From: an uncultured Clostridia bacterium
GTDB taxonomy: Bacteria > Bacillota > Clostridia > Tissierellales > Peptoniphilaceae
Reading direction: 5' to 3'
DNA length: 64,000 nt
Assembly (NCBI GenBank): GCA_947254025.1
Contig: CAMYBS010000002.1
Span: 1 to 64,000 of the forward strand
Under the pieces are notes generated by a model that made no database searches, was not told where the DNA came from, and saw only the letters and a list, made by a program, of their open reading frames with translations. A program made the position numbers and the translations under genes. Below, piece after piece: positions 54,491 through 62,928 of this stretch; positions within the stretch are counted from its first letter, which is position 1, and each line of letters opens with the position of its first letter.

Positions 54491-55591
54491 TTATTTTTTA
54501 ATGTCTTTTAAGAATTTTCTGCTAATTTGTTTAGCTTTTTGAGCTTTTCCTCTGATAATTACATCAAATTCAGCTCCCATTTCCTTGTAAGATGCATCGA
54601 TTAGAGCGTTACCTATCTTCTTGCCAAGTGTTGGTGATAGATATCCTGTTGTAACGTAGCCAATCTTCTTGCCGTCTTTTTCAATTTCATATCCTTCTCT
54701 TGGTATAGCCTTATCAATCATTTCAAAGCCAACAAGTATTCTCTTGTTTTCAGCTTTAATCTTCTTAAGAGCCTCTTTACCAATGAAGTCAGCTTCTTGA
54801 TCTAGCTTAACAAAGAAGTTTAGTCCGCCTTCTACTGGAGAAATATCTTGTGATATTTCATGGCCATATAGTGGAAGCATAGCTTCAAATCTAAGTGTAT
54901 CTCTACATCCTAGTCCGCATGGTTCAATTCCAAACTCTTCTCCAGCCTTTAACACTTCTTTGTAGATGTGAACTATTGAATCATTATCTGTGTAAATTTC
55001 AAATCCGTCTTCTCCAGTGTATCCTGTTCTAGAGATTAAAACTTTTTTACCAGCAAGTACAAAGCCATCAATGAAGTGGAAGAATTTGATAGTATCTAGA
55101 TCTACATCTGTTAATTTTTGTACAGCTTTTTGTGCAAGTGGTCCTTGAACAGCTATTTGTGATGTTTGATCTGAAACATTTTCAACCTTAACATCAAAGT
55201 TTTTAGCTTGTTTAGTAATCCATTCAAAGTCTTTTTCAACATTTGCTGCATTGATTACTAAAAAGAACTTTTCTTGGTTGAATCTGTATACTAGTAAGTC
55301 GTCTACAGCGCCACCATTTTCGTAACACATAACATTGTATTGTACTTGTCCGTCTTCGATAGCGTGTAAGTCATTAGTAATTAGATGATTTACAAAATCA
55401 AATGCATCTTTACCAGTAACCCAAACTTCACCCATGTGAGATACGTCAAATACCCCTAGTTTTTGTCTTACTGCATTATGTTCCTCGATTAAGCCTGCGT
55501 ATTGAACTGGTAGTAACCAGCCAGCATAATTTACAATTTTGCCACCTAGTTTTACATGTTCATCGTATAAAGCAGTTTTTTTGCCTTCCAT
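54491..55591 (-). CDS. gcvT: aminomethyltransferase (glycine cleavage T protein)
   Basis: Tetrahydrofolate-dependent T protein, 366 residues, which releases ammonia and makes 5,10-methylene-THF. It starts with the typical TALYDEHVKLGGKIVNYAGWLLPVQY. Folate-site residues lie in FDVSHMGEVWVTG with the catalytic aspartate, NGGAVDDLLVYR, and the YTGEDGFEIY motif. The C-terminal barrel begins near FIGKEALKKI. It is the first gene of the operon, behind a long leader (55592-55778) without a glycine aptamer. Confidence 0.97.
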   Translation of the reverse strand: MEGKKTALYDEHVKLGGKIVNYAGWLLPVQYAGLIEEHNAVRQKLGVFDVSHMGEVWVTGKDAFDFVNHLITNDLHAIEDGQVQYNVMCYENGGAVDDLLVYRFNQEKFFLVINAANVEKDFEWITKQAKNFDVKVENVSDQTSQIAVQGPLAQKAVQKLTDVDLDTIKFFHFIDGFVLAGKKVLISRTGYTGEDGFEIYTDNDSIVHIYKEVLKAGEEFGIEPCGLGCRDTLRFEAMLPLYGHEISQDISPVEGGLNFFVKLDQEADFIGKEALKKIKAENKRILVGFEMIDKAIPREGYEIEKDGKKIGYVTTGYLSPTLGKKIGNALIDASYKEMGAEFDVIIRGKAQKAKQISRKFLKDIKK

Positions 55592-55778
55592 TTTTCATCC
55601 TCCTTAATCTACATTTATAATATACAATATTTTTTACAAGAAATATTTCAACACCTAAGCTAAACTAAGCATCAAAATATTAGGCCTCCTTGTCTTCTTA
55701 ATATTGTTAACTATTATAGCGTCGTGAAAATTTCTTTAGGAACACTTTACTATGTTCACAACAGAAATCTTCGATTTC
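55592..55778 (-). other. long leader of the gcv operon, unknown structured RNA
   Basis: The roughly 180 nt between the predicted promoter and gcvT contain no gene and no glycine aptamer motif. Three hairpins can be drawn: GAAATC-GAA-GATTTC at about 55764-55778, GAACA/TGTTC at about 55740-55757, and AATATTA/TAATATT with AAGGAGGCC in the loop at about 55675-55704. A direct repeat GCTTAG-TTTA-GCTTAG follows near 55655-55670. I do not recognise a known class. Confidence 0.4.
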
Positions 55779-55808
55779 ATTATAACATATAAAATACATT
55801 TTTGCTAA
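55779..55808 (-). promoter_or_regulatory. candidate promoter of the gcv operon
   Basis: TATAAT (55779-55784) on the minus strand with a weak TTAGCA (55803-55808) 18 bp upstream. Another TATAAT with poor -35 support lies at 55713-55718, nearer gcvT, and could be an alternative start. Confidence 0.55.
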
Positions 55809-55844
55809 TATTTTAACTTTAATTTTTATAAAATTTATATTTAT

Positions 55845-55873
55845 TTGAAATAATTTAGCAATTAATATATAAT
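55845..55873 (+). promoter_or_regulatory. promoter of the ABC-F gene
   Basis: TTGAAA (55845-55850), 17 bp, TATAAT (55868-55873), with AGGAGG and ATG about 20-30 bp later. It diverges from the gcv promoter. With so short a leader there is no room for an attenuator of the kind seen before some resistance ABC-F genes. Confidence 0.82.
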
Positions 55874-55902
55874 TTAAATAAATAATCATATAGGAGGTGT
55901 CT

Positions 55903-57414
55903 ATGCAGATAAAAAATTTAACTATTAGACTTAAGAAAGATGGTAGAAGCATAATTGACAATTTAACGTTTTCTATAAACAATGGCGACAGGCTTGCACT
56001 TATAGGCGAAGAAGGTAATGGTAAATCTACTCTAATTAAAGCGCTTACAAATATAAACGATGTCCTTACTTATGCGGATATAAGTGGCGAGATTAGCCGT
56101 GATGAATCTATAGCAATAGTGCCTCAAATAGCTACAGCTGATGTGCTTTGTAAAAGTTCGAGTGATCTTATTTATGCTAATGATGAACTTACTGTTGACA
56201 TAGGCGAATTTTATAAATTAATCAACGCTTTTAACGTCGATGTGAACGACTTGGAAAGGAAGCTTGAAACATATTCAGGCGGAGAGAGAATGAAAATTTT
56301 AATTTCACTCGCTATAGCAAAGTGTCCTTCTCTACTAATACTTGATGAGCCGACTAATGATATAGATTTTGAGTCTATGGAAGTTCTTGAGAGAGTGCTT
56401 AAAGACTTTAACGGAAAAATCATCTTTGCAAGTCACGATACATACTTCATTGAAAAAATAGCAAATAAAATAATACATTTTGAACTGCTTCAAAATAAAA
56501 CAAAATCACGTATAAATATTAGTGGTAATGACTACGATACTTATATTAAACTTAGAGAAGAACAAATTTCTACTCAAATGCAAAGAGCTAAAAACGACAA
56601 GGCGCGCATGGATGAAAAGGAAGCAAGGTGGAGGCATGTTCATGATAGCGTAGAGCATGATCTTAGAAAAGAAAAGAACGACAGACTAGGTAGATATCTT
56701 AAAAAGACTATGCACGAAGTGAAGGCTCACGAAAAACTTATCGAGTGGGAAAAAGAAAAAATGACTAAAAAACCAGAATATGAAGAACAAATCTTTGTTA
56801 ATTATAATAAAGAAAAACTTATTGAAAACGGCAAATGTGTTTTAAACTTGCATCTTAAAGTATTAAAAGCTAGTGATAAAATACTTGCTAAAGATATAAA
56901 TCTTGAATCATATGGCAATAATAAAATTGCTATCGTTGGAAAGAATGGTGCTGGCAAAACAACTCTATTAAACATTATTAAAGATAATATAAGTAAAGAC
57001 CTAAGTGTCTCGTATATGCCACAAAACTACGAGGAAGAACTAACTGTTCATAAAAACGCTATTGAATATTTAAGAAATGAGTATACTAAAGATGAAGAAA
57101 CTAGGATAAGAACTTATCTTGCTTCTCTAAAGTTTACTAAAGATGAGGTGACTAAAAACATTTCTGAACTTAGTGGCGGACAGAAAGCAAAGCTATTTTT
57201 TGCTAGGATGCAGCTTATGGAGCCTGATATTTTAGTTCTTGATGAGCCAACAAGAAACATATCGCCTCTCTCCTTACCTAGTATAAGTAATGAGATGAAA
57301 ACCTTTGGCGGAGCCATCTTCTTTGTTTCGCATGATAGATACTTTATAAATCATGTTGCAGATGAAATATATGAGCTTGATGAAAGCGGCTTAATTAAAA
57401 GATCTAAAATTTAA
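55903..57414 (+). CDS. ABC-F family ATPase (ribosome-associated type)
   Basis: A 503-residue protein with two ATPase domains and no membrane segments. First domain: Walker A GEEGNGKST, signature YSGGERMKI, Walker B LLILDEPTNDID. Second: GKNGAGKTT, LSGGQKAKLFF and LVLDEPTRNISPLS, where the usual N-H-L-D after DEPT is replaced by R-N-I-S-P. A charged linker of about 80 residues (roughly 220-300) is rich in Lys, Arg and Glu, as in ABC-F proteins that reach into the ribosome. Some relatives protect ribosomes from antibiotics, others have housekeeping roles; I cannot decide here. I use the ATG at 55903, five bases after AGGAGG, not the GTG at 55897. Confidence 0.9.
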   Translation: MQIKNLTIRLKKDGRSIIDNLTFSINNGDRLALIGEEGNGKSTLIKALTNINDVLTYADISGEISRDESIAIVPQIATADVLCKSSSDLIYANDELTVDIGEFYKLINAFNVDVNDLERKLETYSGGERMKILISLAIAKCPSLLILDEPTNDIDFESMEVLERVLKDFNGKIIFASHDTYFIEKIANKIIHFELLQNKTKSRINISGNDYDTYIKLREEQISTQMQRAKNDKARMDEKEARWRHVHDSVEHDLRKEKNDRLGRYLKKTMHEVKAHEKLIEWEKEKMTKKPEYEEQIFVNYNKEKLIENGKCVLNLHLKVLKASDKILAKDINLESYGNNKIAIVGKNGAGKTTLLNIIKDNISKDLSVSYMPQNYEEELTVHKNAIEYLRNEYTKDEETRIRTYLASLKFTKDEVTKNISELSGGQKAKLFFARMQLMEPDILVLDEPTRNISPLSLPSISNEMKTFGGAIFFVSHDRYFINHVADEIYELDESGLIKRSKI

Positions 57415-57421
57415 TACTCAC

Positions 57422-57451
57422 AAAAAAAGACCTTGCAAACGCAAGGTCTTT
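57422..57451 (-). terminator. terminator of rplM-rpsI
   Basis: A perfect 11-bp stem (57426-57436 with 57441-57451) with a four-base loop and a T-run of seven on the minus strand, 19 bp after the rpsI stop. It may also end the plus-strand ABC-F transcript, though its T-run is weaker that way. Confidence 0.92.
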
Positions 57452-57470
57452 CGTGTATATAGTAATAAAA

Positions 57471-57860
57471 CTATCTCTTTGAGAATTGTGAACTCTTTCT
57501 AGCTTTCTTGAATCCGTATTTCTTTCTTTCTTTCATACGTGGATCTCTAGTTAAGAAACCTGCTTTCTTTAAGATTGATCTGTATTCAGGATCAACTTCA
57601 AGTAAAGCTCTTGATAAGCCATGTCTTATAGCTCCTGCTTGGCCTGTAAATCCGCCACCGTTTACTAAAACGTAAACATCGAATTTACCAAGTGTGTCAG
57701 TTAAATTAAGAGGTTCACGAACAATGTTTTTTAATAACTCTTCTTTTAAATATTGATCAATATCTCTGTGGTTGATAGTAAATTTACCATCGCCAGGCAC
57801 TAATCTTACTCTAGCTACTGAAGATTTTCTTCTGCCTGTTCCTTGAATAAGTTTTTCCAT
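57471..57860 (-). CDS. rpsI: ribosomal protein uS9
   Basis: Small-subunit protein of 129 residues whose basic C-terminal tail contacts the P-site tRNA. The pattern is standard: [20 protein letters not shown] at the start, [22 protein letters not shown] in the middle, and the end [17 protein letters not shown]. It lies 16 bp after rplM, the usual pair in bacteria. Confidence 0.98.
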   Translation of the reverse strand: MEKLIQGTGRRKSSVARVRLVPGDGKFTINHRDIDQYLKEELLKNIVREPLNLTDTLGKFDVYVLVNGGGFTGQAGAIRHGLSRALLEVDPEYRSILKKAGFLTRDPRMKERKKYGFKKARKSSQFSKR

Positions 57861-57876
57861 CTATTCGTCCTCCTTC

Positions 57877-58305
57877 CTAAAATTCATATACTTCTGGCTT
57901 TTGAGCTTCGTGGTTGTGTTCTGCGCCAGCATATACTTTTAACTTTCTAAACATTTGTCTTCCTAATCTGTTCTTTGGAAGCATACCTCTAACAGCTAAT
58001 CTAATAGCCATTTCAGGGTTGTTTTGCATCATATCTTGGTAACTGATTTCTCTAAGTCCTCCAGGATAACCTGTGTGATAGTAGTGTTTCTTTTGTAATA
58101 ATTTCTTTCCTGTTAATTTTACCTTATCAGCGTTGATGATGATGACGAAATCACCTGTATCAACATGTGGTGTGAAGGTTGCTTTGTGTTTTCCTCTTAA
58201 GATCTTAGCAACTTCGCTTGCTAGTCTACCTAGGACTTTGCCTTCAGCGTCTATAAGTAACCATTTTCTCTCAATATTTTGAGCATTGGCCATAAATGAA
58301 CTCAT
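57877..58305 (-). CDS. rplM: ribosomal protein uL13
   Basis: Large-subunit assembly protein of 142 residues. Conserved elements are [47 protein letters not shown] in two halves, [10 protein letters not shown] and the [15 protein letters not shown] block. The ATG at 58305 has AAAGGAGG before it; a later ATG at codon 5 has no better site. It leads a two-gene transcript from promoter 58374-58402. Confidence 0.98.
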   Translation of the reverse strand: MSSFMANAQNIERKWLLIDAEGKVLGRLASEVAKILRGKHKATFTPHVDTGDFVIIINADKVKLTGKKLLQKKHYYHTGYPGGLREISYQDMMQNNPEMAIRLAVRGMLPKNRLGRQMFRKLKVYAGAEHNHEAQKPEVYEF

Positions 58306-58311
58306 TTTTTT

Positions 58312-58368
58312 CCTCCTTTAAAAAACATTGTTTTTAAAAAAGTTTCCGGGTCTTTTCTAAAACACTAA
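58312..58368 (-). promoter_or_regulatory. leader of rplM-rpsI, candidate L13-type autoregulatory RNA
   Basis: The leader of about 60 nt contains GACCCGGAAAC, GC-rich in an AT-rich region, then a weak AAAAAC/GTTTTT hairpin just before the ribosome binding site. Leaders with such a motif ahead of rplM occur in Firmicutes as I recall (L13 leader). I cannot confirm the match. Confidence 0.4.
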
Positions 58369-58373
58369 CCAAT

Positions 58374-58402
58374 ATTTTAATACAAAATACTTTGCTTGTC
58401 AA
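58374..58402 (-). promoter_or_regulatory. promoter of rplM-rpsI
   Basis: TTGACA (58397-58402), 17 bp, TAAAAT (58374-58379) on the minus strand, within the gap after pepF. No terminator for pepF is evident, so transcription may continue from the upstream run. Confidence 0.82.
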
Positions 58403-58420
58403 GCATTTTCATTGATTTTT

Positions 58421-60214
58421 TTATAAATTCTTGCTTAATTCTTCAATTTTATCTACTATTGATGATATATATGCAATAGTATTCTTTAATGAAGCTGTTG
58501 TAGTGATGTCTACACCTGATAATTTTGCCCAATCAATTGGGTTATATAGTCCGCCTTGTCTCAATGCCACTAACCAGTCTTTAACAGCTTCCTTATCTCC
58601 TTCTAATATCTTTCTTGATACATTAGTTGCAATTGATAAGCCTGCTGAGTATGTGTATGAGTATAGTCCTGAATAGTAGTGCGGCTGTCTCATCCACGTC
58701 ATCTCACAGCCATCTGTTAATTCAACTTCACCTTGCCAGAATTCTTCAAGAGTTTCTTTATATAGTCTGTTTAATGTATCTGCATCTAAGTTTTGTCCCT
58801 CGTCTACTAAGTTATATGCTTTTCTTTGGAAATATGCTTCCAAGAAGTGTGTAACAAAGTTGTGATAGTATGTCTTAGCAATGATTGAGAAGTAAATCCA
58901 TCTAAGCATCCTAGGATCTTCTGTCTTCTTCATTAGGTAGTTGGCAAGCATCATCTCATTCATTGTAGAAGGTGACTCGCAGTAGAACATAGATGGGTCT
59001 GAGTCAAAGTATGATTGATACTTTTGCGATAACATAAAGTTACCTGCGTGACCTAGCTCATGTATCATAGTAAACACGCTATCCATCTTGCCTGTCCATA
59101 TCATAAGTATATATGAAGGGAAGCCAGCTGGTGTTGAGCAATATGCTCCTGTGTACTTACCTTTGTTCTCAACATAGTCGATGTTCTTACCTTCTAAAAC
59201 TTTTTTAATTTGTTCTAGATATTCATCACCTAATACATTAAGTGCATTGTAGATATATTCTTTTGCTCCATCAAGTGTTATCTCTGGATCAAATTCTGGG
59301 TCTATATTAGCCTTTAAGTCATAATAATTAATTTTTTCTAAGCCAAGGCCATCTTTTAATACTCTAGCAAATTTCCTCATAACTGGTGAAAGTTCTTTCA
59401 TAATTGTATCAAGATGGTTTTCATAGATGTCTCTAGGGACTTCTTGCTTAGCAAGTAGATAATCAGTTACACTTTCGTAGCCTCTTAGCTTAGACATGAT
59501 TTTGTCTTTTTGCATGTTCATGTTAAATGCCATGGCTGTGCTGTTGATAGTCTTTGATAAGTCATTGTAAAAATGCTTAAATGATTCTCTTCTTAAGTCC
59601 TTATCTTCATCATACTCATACTTTTCTTCAAATAAAGCATATGAGTTGCTATACTTCTTGCCGTTTACCTCGAAGGGTTCAAATGTTAAATCTTGGAATT
59701 TAATTGTATTGTATAATTGCTCTGGTGCCATTGTTAATGGTGTAAAAGCTTGTATAACTTTTTCTTCTGCATCGCTTAAGTATGTTTTCTTCTTTAAGAT
59801 AACACTGTGGAAATATACCTTTAAGCCATCTACCTTCTCTAGCTTTTCAAGCATCGGAATATCAAGCTTAGCTATCTCAAGCTCAACAAATAATGTGTTC
59901 TCATCAAGCTTATTGTACATATTTAATAGCTCGTTAAAGAAAGCTAGTTCAACAGAGTTAGTTAGGTCAACGTCCTTGTTTAGATATGCATAATCAACTA
60001 CTAGTGAAAATCTTTCAACGATTTTTTCGTACTCTTTGAATGCTTTAACTATAGTGTCAAAGTCACTAAGCTTTCCTTCGTACTCTTCTTTTAATTTTAA
60101 TGAAGCATTTAGTATATCATTAGCTTCTTTTCTTGCTTCTTCTTTAGATTTGAAGATAGCTGACGTATCCCAAGTAAGATTTTTATCTACTTCACTTCTA
60201 TTAAGTATTGTCAT
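58421..60214 (-). CDS. pepF: oligoendopeptidase F (M3 family)
   Basis: Zinc oligopeptidase of 597 residues that trims peptides of about 6-20 residues in the cytoplasm. The metal site is intact: H385-E-L-G-H389 in FTMIHELGHAGNF, with the third ligand glutamate in YCESPSTMNEMM near 413. The N-terminal oligo-F helical region is complete, and the C-terminal YSGLYSYTYSAGLSIA motif, with tyrosines that stabilise the transition state, is present. It follows mscL by 12 bp and ends the run from pfkA. It is a useful comparison for the inactive homologue at 47.4 kb. Confidence 0.97.
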   Translation of the reverse strand: MTILNRSEVDKNLTWDTSAIFKSKEEARKEANDILNASLKLKEEYEGKLSDFDTIVKAFKEYEKIVERFSLVVDYAYLNKDVDLTNSVELAFFNELLNMYNKLDENTLFVELEIAKLDIPMLEKLEKVDGLKVYFHSVILKKKTYLSDAEEKVIQAFTPLTMAPEQLYNTIKFQDLTFEPFEVNGKKYSNSYALFEEKYEYDEDKDLRRESFKHFYNDLSKTINSTAMAFNMNMQKDKIMSKLRGYESVTDYLLAKQEVPRDIYENHLDTIMKELSPVMRKFARVLKDGLGLEKINYYDLKANIDPEFDPEITLDGAKEYIYNALNVLGDEYLEQIKKVLEGKNIDYVENKGKYTGAYCSTPAGFPSYILMIWTGKMDSVFTMIHELGHAGNFMLSQKYQSYFDSDPSMFYCESPSTMNEMMLANYLMKKTEDPRMLRWIYFSIIAKTYYHNFVTHFLEAYFQRKAYNLVDEGQNLDADTLNRLYKETLEEFWQGEVELTDGCEMTWMRQPHYYSGLYSYTYSAGLSIATNVSRKILEGDKEAVKDWLVALRQGGLYNPIDWAKLSGVDITTTASLKNTIAYISSIVDKIEELSKNL

Positions 60215-60226
60215 AAGTCACCTCTA

Positions 60227-60670
60227 TTATTTTAATTCTGATGTACAGTTAGGGCATCTTGTTGCATTGATATCAATTGTTGATTTGCAATATGGACATT
60301 CCTTTGTTGTAGGTGCTGCTTCTGGCTCAGGCTTCTTAGTAAGCGCTCTAGCTTTGTTCACAGCCTTAACCATCATAAATATAACAAAGGCTATAATTAA
60401 GAAGTTTATTACTTGTGTAATAAATAAACCGTAATTCAGAGTAGCTGCTCCAGCTTCTTGCGCCTCAGCAAGTGTAGCGTATTGACCACCATCTAGTGTA
60501 ATGAAATAGTTACTCATGTCTGTACCACCAAGTATAAGTCCGATAAGTGGCATGATGATGTCATTAACAAGTGAGCTAACAATCTTTCCGAAAGCTCCAC
60601 CAATGATAACACCTACTGCTAGGTCCATAACATTACCCTTCGAAATAAATTCTTTGAATTCTTTTAACAT
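60227..60670 (-). CDS. mscL: large-conductance mechanosensitive channel MscL with C-terminal zinc ribbon
   Basis: Emergency pressure valve of the membrane, 147 residues. The MscL core is complete: [39 protein letters not shown] (two adjacent motifs), a periplasmic loop, and the second transmembrane helix [18 protein letters not shown]. After a short linker the usual C-terminal helix is replaced or followed by a CPYC...CPNC zinc ribbon in the last 25 residues. Such tails occur in some Firmicutes MscL. It lies between the dCMP deaminase and pepF genes without evident functional link. Confidence 0.95.
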   Translation of the reverse strand: MLKEFKEFISKGNVMDLAVGVIIGGAFGKIVSSLVNDIIMPLIGLILGGTDMSNYFITLDGGQYATLAEAQEAGAATLNYGLFITQVINFLIIAFVIFMMVKAVNKARALTKKPEPEAAPTTKECPYCKSTIDINATRCPNCTSELK

Positions 60671-60696
60671 TTTCTTCTCCTCCTAATCAAAATTTT

Positions 60697-61140
60697 CTAC
60701 TTTATATCTACATCTAATTTAATGTGCTCTATATGATTTTTGTCAAGCAATTCTAAAGCATAATCATCAACTCTGTAGTCATTTGTGTAATAAATTTTGC
60801 TTATGCCTGCTTGGATCAACGCTTTTGTACAGTTAAGGCATGGAAAATGTGTTACATAGCACACGCAGCCGTCAACTTTGATGCCTTCTTTTGCGCAATA
60901 TAAAAGTGCATTCATCTCTGCATGTATAGTCGCTATACAGTGGCCATCTCTCATTGTGTGGCCTATCTCAGAGCAATGCGGATTACCCTTTATACTTCCA
61001 TTGTAGCCACTAGAGACAATTCTGTTGTCCTTATTTACTAATAAGCAACCAACATATGCTCTATCACATGTCGACCTCTTTGCTATCATATGAGCGATAG
61101 ACATGAAATACTCTTGCCACGAAGATCTTGTGTCCGCCAT
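60697..61140 (-). CDS. deoxycytidylate deaminase (ComEB-type)
   Basis: Zinc-dependent deaminase of 147 residues converting dCMP to dUMP for thymidylate synthesis. The zinc and proton-relay motif is HAEMNALLYCAKEG, with the second half HFPCLNCTKALIQAG providing the two cysteine ligands. The insertion with AYVGCLLVNKDNRIVSSGYNG and HCSEIGH fits dCMP rather than tRNA or cytidine deaminases. Its start overlaps the pyk stop by one base. Confidence 0.94.
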   Translation of the reverse strand: MADTRSSWQEYFMSIAHMIAKRSTCDRAYVGCLLVNKDNRIVSSGYNGSIKGNPHCSEIGHTMRDGHCIATIHAEMNALLYCAKEGIKVDGCVCYVTHFPCLNCTKALIQAGISKIYYTNDYRVDDYALELLDKNHIEHIKLDVDIK

Positions 61141-62918
61141 TAAATCACTTCCCCTTCATTAAATATTTTACCTTCATATATCTCTCCAGTTGATGCGTCA
61201 ACACTTATCATCTCGCCACTCTCAATGTTTTCCATAGCTTCTTTTGCTCCAACAACAGTTGCTAGATGGTAGTTTATTCCGACTATAGCACCTTGACTAG
61301 TAAGTCCTCCTTCAACTGTTATTATGCCTTTGGACCTTTGAATGAATGGTAGCATCTCCTTATATACGCCTATAGTTACAACTATATCGCCATCTTTAAA
61401 TTTTTCTTCAAGCTCTTGTGCGTTCTTTGCAACACATGCTCTTGCACTAATTTTATTCTTGCCTATGCCCATACCTTTGCATAGTAGTTTACCAACTGTC
61501 TTTACCATCATAATGTTTGTCGATCCAGTTTTTCCTAGTGGCATACCTGCAGTTAAGATTACTAGATCTCCCTCCTTTACAAATTTTACATTCTTTAAAA
61601 TATTTACTGAATCATGAAAGAGTTCATCAATATTTGTAGCTAACTTTGCTCTTATAGGATAAACTCCCCACTCAATTGATAATTGCCTTCTAACTTTTTC
61701 ATTTGTAGTAGCTGCGATGATTGGCGATTTTGGTTTGAACTTTGATATATTTCTTGCAGTAAGCCCTGATGATGTTGCGGCTATAATAACTTTTGCATTT
61801 AAATCAAGTGCTGCTTCTCTAGTAGCTTTCGCGATTGAATTAGTTATATTTATCTCATGCTCATCATTAGTGCTATTAATTAAGATTTTATAATCCAAGC
61901 TGTCCTCAATTTTAAGTGCAATCTTTCTCATCATCTCAGTAGCCTTAACAGGATATGCTCCTGCAGCGGTTTCTCCAGATAACATTATCGCGCTTGATCC
62001 ATCTAGTATTGCGTTAGCAACATCAGTTACCTCTGCTCTTGTTGGTCTTGGGTTTCTTATCATAGAATCTAGCATTTGAGTGGCTGTTATTACAAACTTT
62101 CCCTTTAGATTGCATTTTCTTATTATTTCTTTTTGAACTAGTGGTATGTCCTCCTCATCAAGCTCAACGCCCATATCGCCTCTAGCAACCATGATGCCAT
62201 CAGATACTTCGATTATTTCGTCAATATTTTGAACGCCTTCTAGATTTTCTATCTTAGAAATTATTTTAATGTCTTCTCCGCCATTGCTCTCAAGAATTTT
62301 TCTTATCTCTAATACATCTTTTGCGCTTCTAATAAATGAAGCTGCAATAAAATCTACATCATTTTCTATGCCAAAGATAAGGTCTTCAACATCTTTTTCT
62401 GTAAGCGTTGGTAAATTTACTTTAACAGATGGTAGATTAACTCCTTTTCTATCGCTTAGCTCGCCCGAGTTAACAGCCCTCATATAAACATTGTTCTCAT
62501 CGACTGATTTTACAGTGAACTCAACAAGGCCGTCGTCAATAAGTACTCTGTCATTTACCTTTAAATCCTTGGCAATGTCTTTGTATGTGACAGAAACCTT
62601 TGTCTCGTCTCCTTCAATGTCCTCGCTCGTTAAAATAAAATCTTGTCCTTGCTCTATCCTAATCATGCCATCTTTAAATGTTTTTATCCTAATCTCAGGA
62701 CCCTTTGTATCAAGCATTATCGCTATAGGCTCATCAATATCCTCTCTAAGCTTCTTTATAGTATCTATCCTTGTCTTATGTTCCGTATGAGTGCCGTGTG
62801 AGAAGTTTAGTCTTGCAACATTCATTCCTTCACTTACTAAATCCTTCAAGACATCATATGAGTCTGAGCTTGGACCTATAGTGCAAACTATCTTGGTCTT
62901 TTTCATAGTCTTCTTCAT
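61140..62918 (-). CDS. pyk: pyruvate kinase with C-terminal PEP-utiliser-like domain
   Basis: Final ATP-yielding step of glycolysis. At 592 residues it is the long Bacillus-type form. The core has KIVCTIGPSSDSYD, LNFSHGTHTEH, MLDTKGPEIR, the ISKIENLEGVQNIDEI catalytic lysine region, VARGDMGVELD and ATQMLDSMIRNPRPTRAEV. Residues after about 480 form the extra domain related to the phosphohistidine domain of PEP-using enzymes. Its motif reads GGLTSQGAIV where related domains have a histidine (TSHAA), so it should not be phosphorylated there. It lies eleven bases after pfkA. Confidence 0.97.
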   Translation of the reverse strand: MKKTMKKTKIVCTIGPSSDSYDVLKDLVSEGMNVARLNFSHGTHTEHKTRIDTIKKLREDIDEPIAIMLDTKGPEIRIKTFKDGMIRIEQGQDFILTSEDIEGDETKVSVTYKDIAKDLKVNDRVLIDDGLVEFTVKSVDENNVYMRAVNSGELSDRKGVNLPSVKVNLPTLTEKDVEDLIFGIENDVDFIAASFIRSAKDVLEIRKILESNGGEDIKIISKIENLEGVQNIDEIIEVSDGIMVARGDMGVELDEEDIPLVQKEIIRKCNLKGKFVITATQMLDSMIRNPRPTRAEVTDVANAILDGSSAIMLSGETAAGAYPVKATEMMRKIALKIEDSLDYKILINSTNDEHEINITNSIAKATREAALDLNAKVIIAATSSGLTARNISKFKPKSPIIAATTNEKVRRQLSIEWGVYPIRAKLATNIDELFHDSVNILKNVKFVKEGDLVILTAGMPLGKTGSTNIMMVKTVGKLLCKGMGIGKNKISARACVAKNAQELEEKFKDGDIVVTIGVYKEMLPFIQRSKGIITVEGGLTSQGAIVGINYHLATVVGAKEAMENIESGEMISVDASTGEIYEGKIFNEGEVI

Positions 62919-62928
62919 AAGTCTGCCT

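Noticed and set aside
55592..55778. Glycine riboswitch before gcvT
   Set aside because: None of the conserved cores found at 20016-20192 (GGAGAG, CACCGAAGG, TCTCAGG, GGACAG) occurs here.
55707..55982. Minus-strand frame in the gcvT-ABC-F gap
   Set aside because: It covers the promoters of both divergent genes and the start of the ABC-F gene, has an isoleucine/lysine-rich composition without motifs and no proper ribosome binding site.
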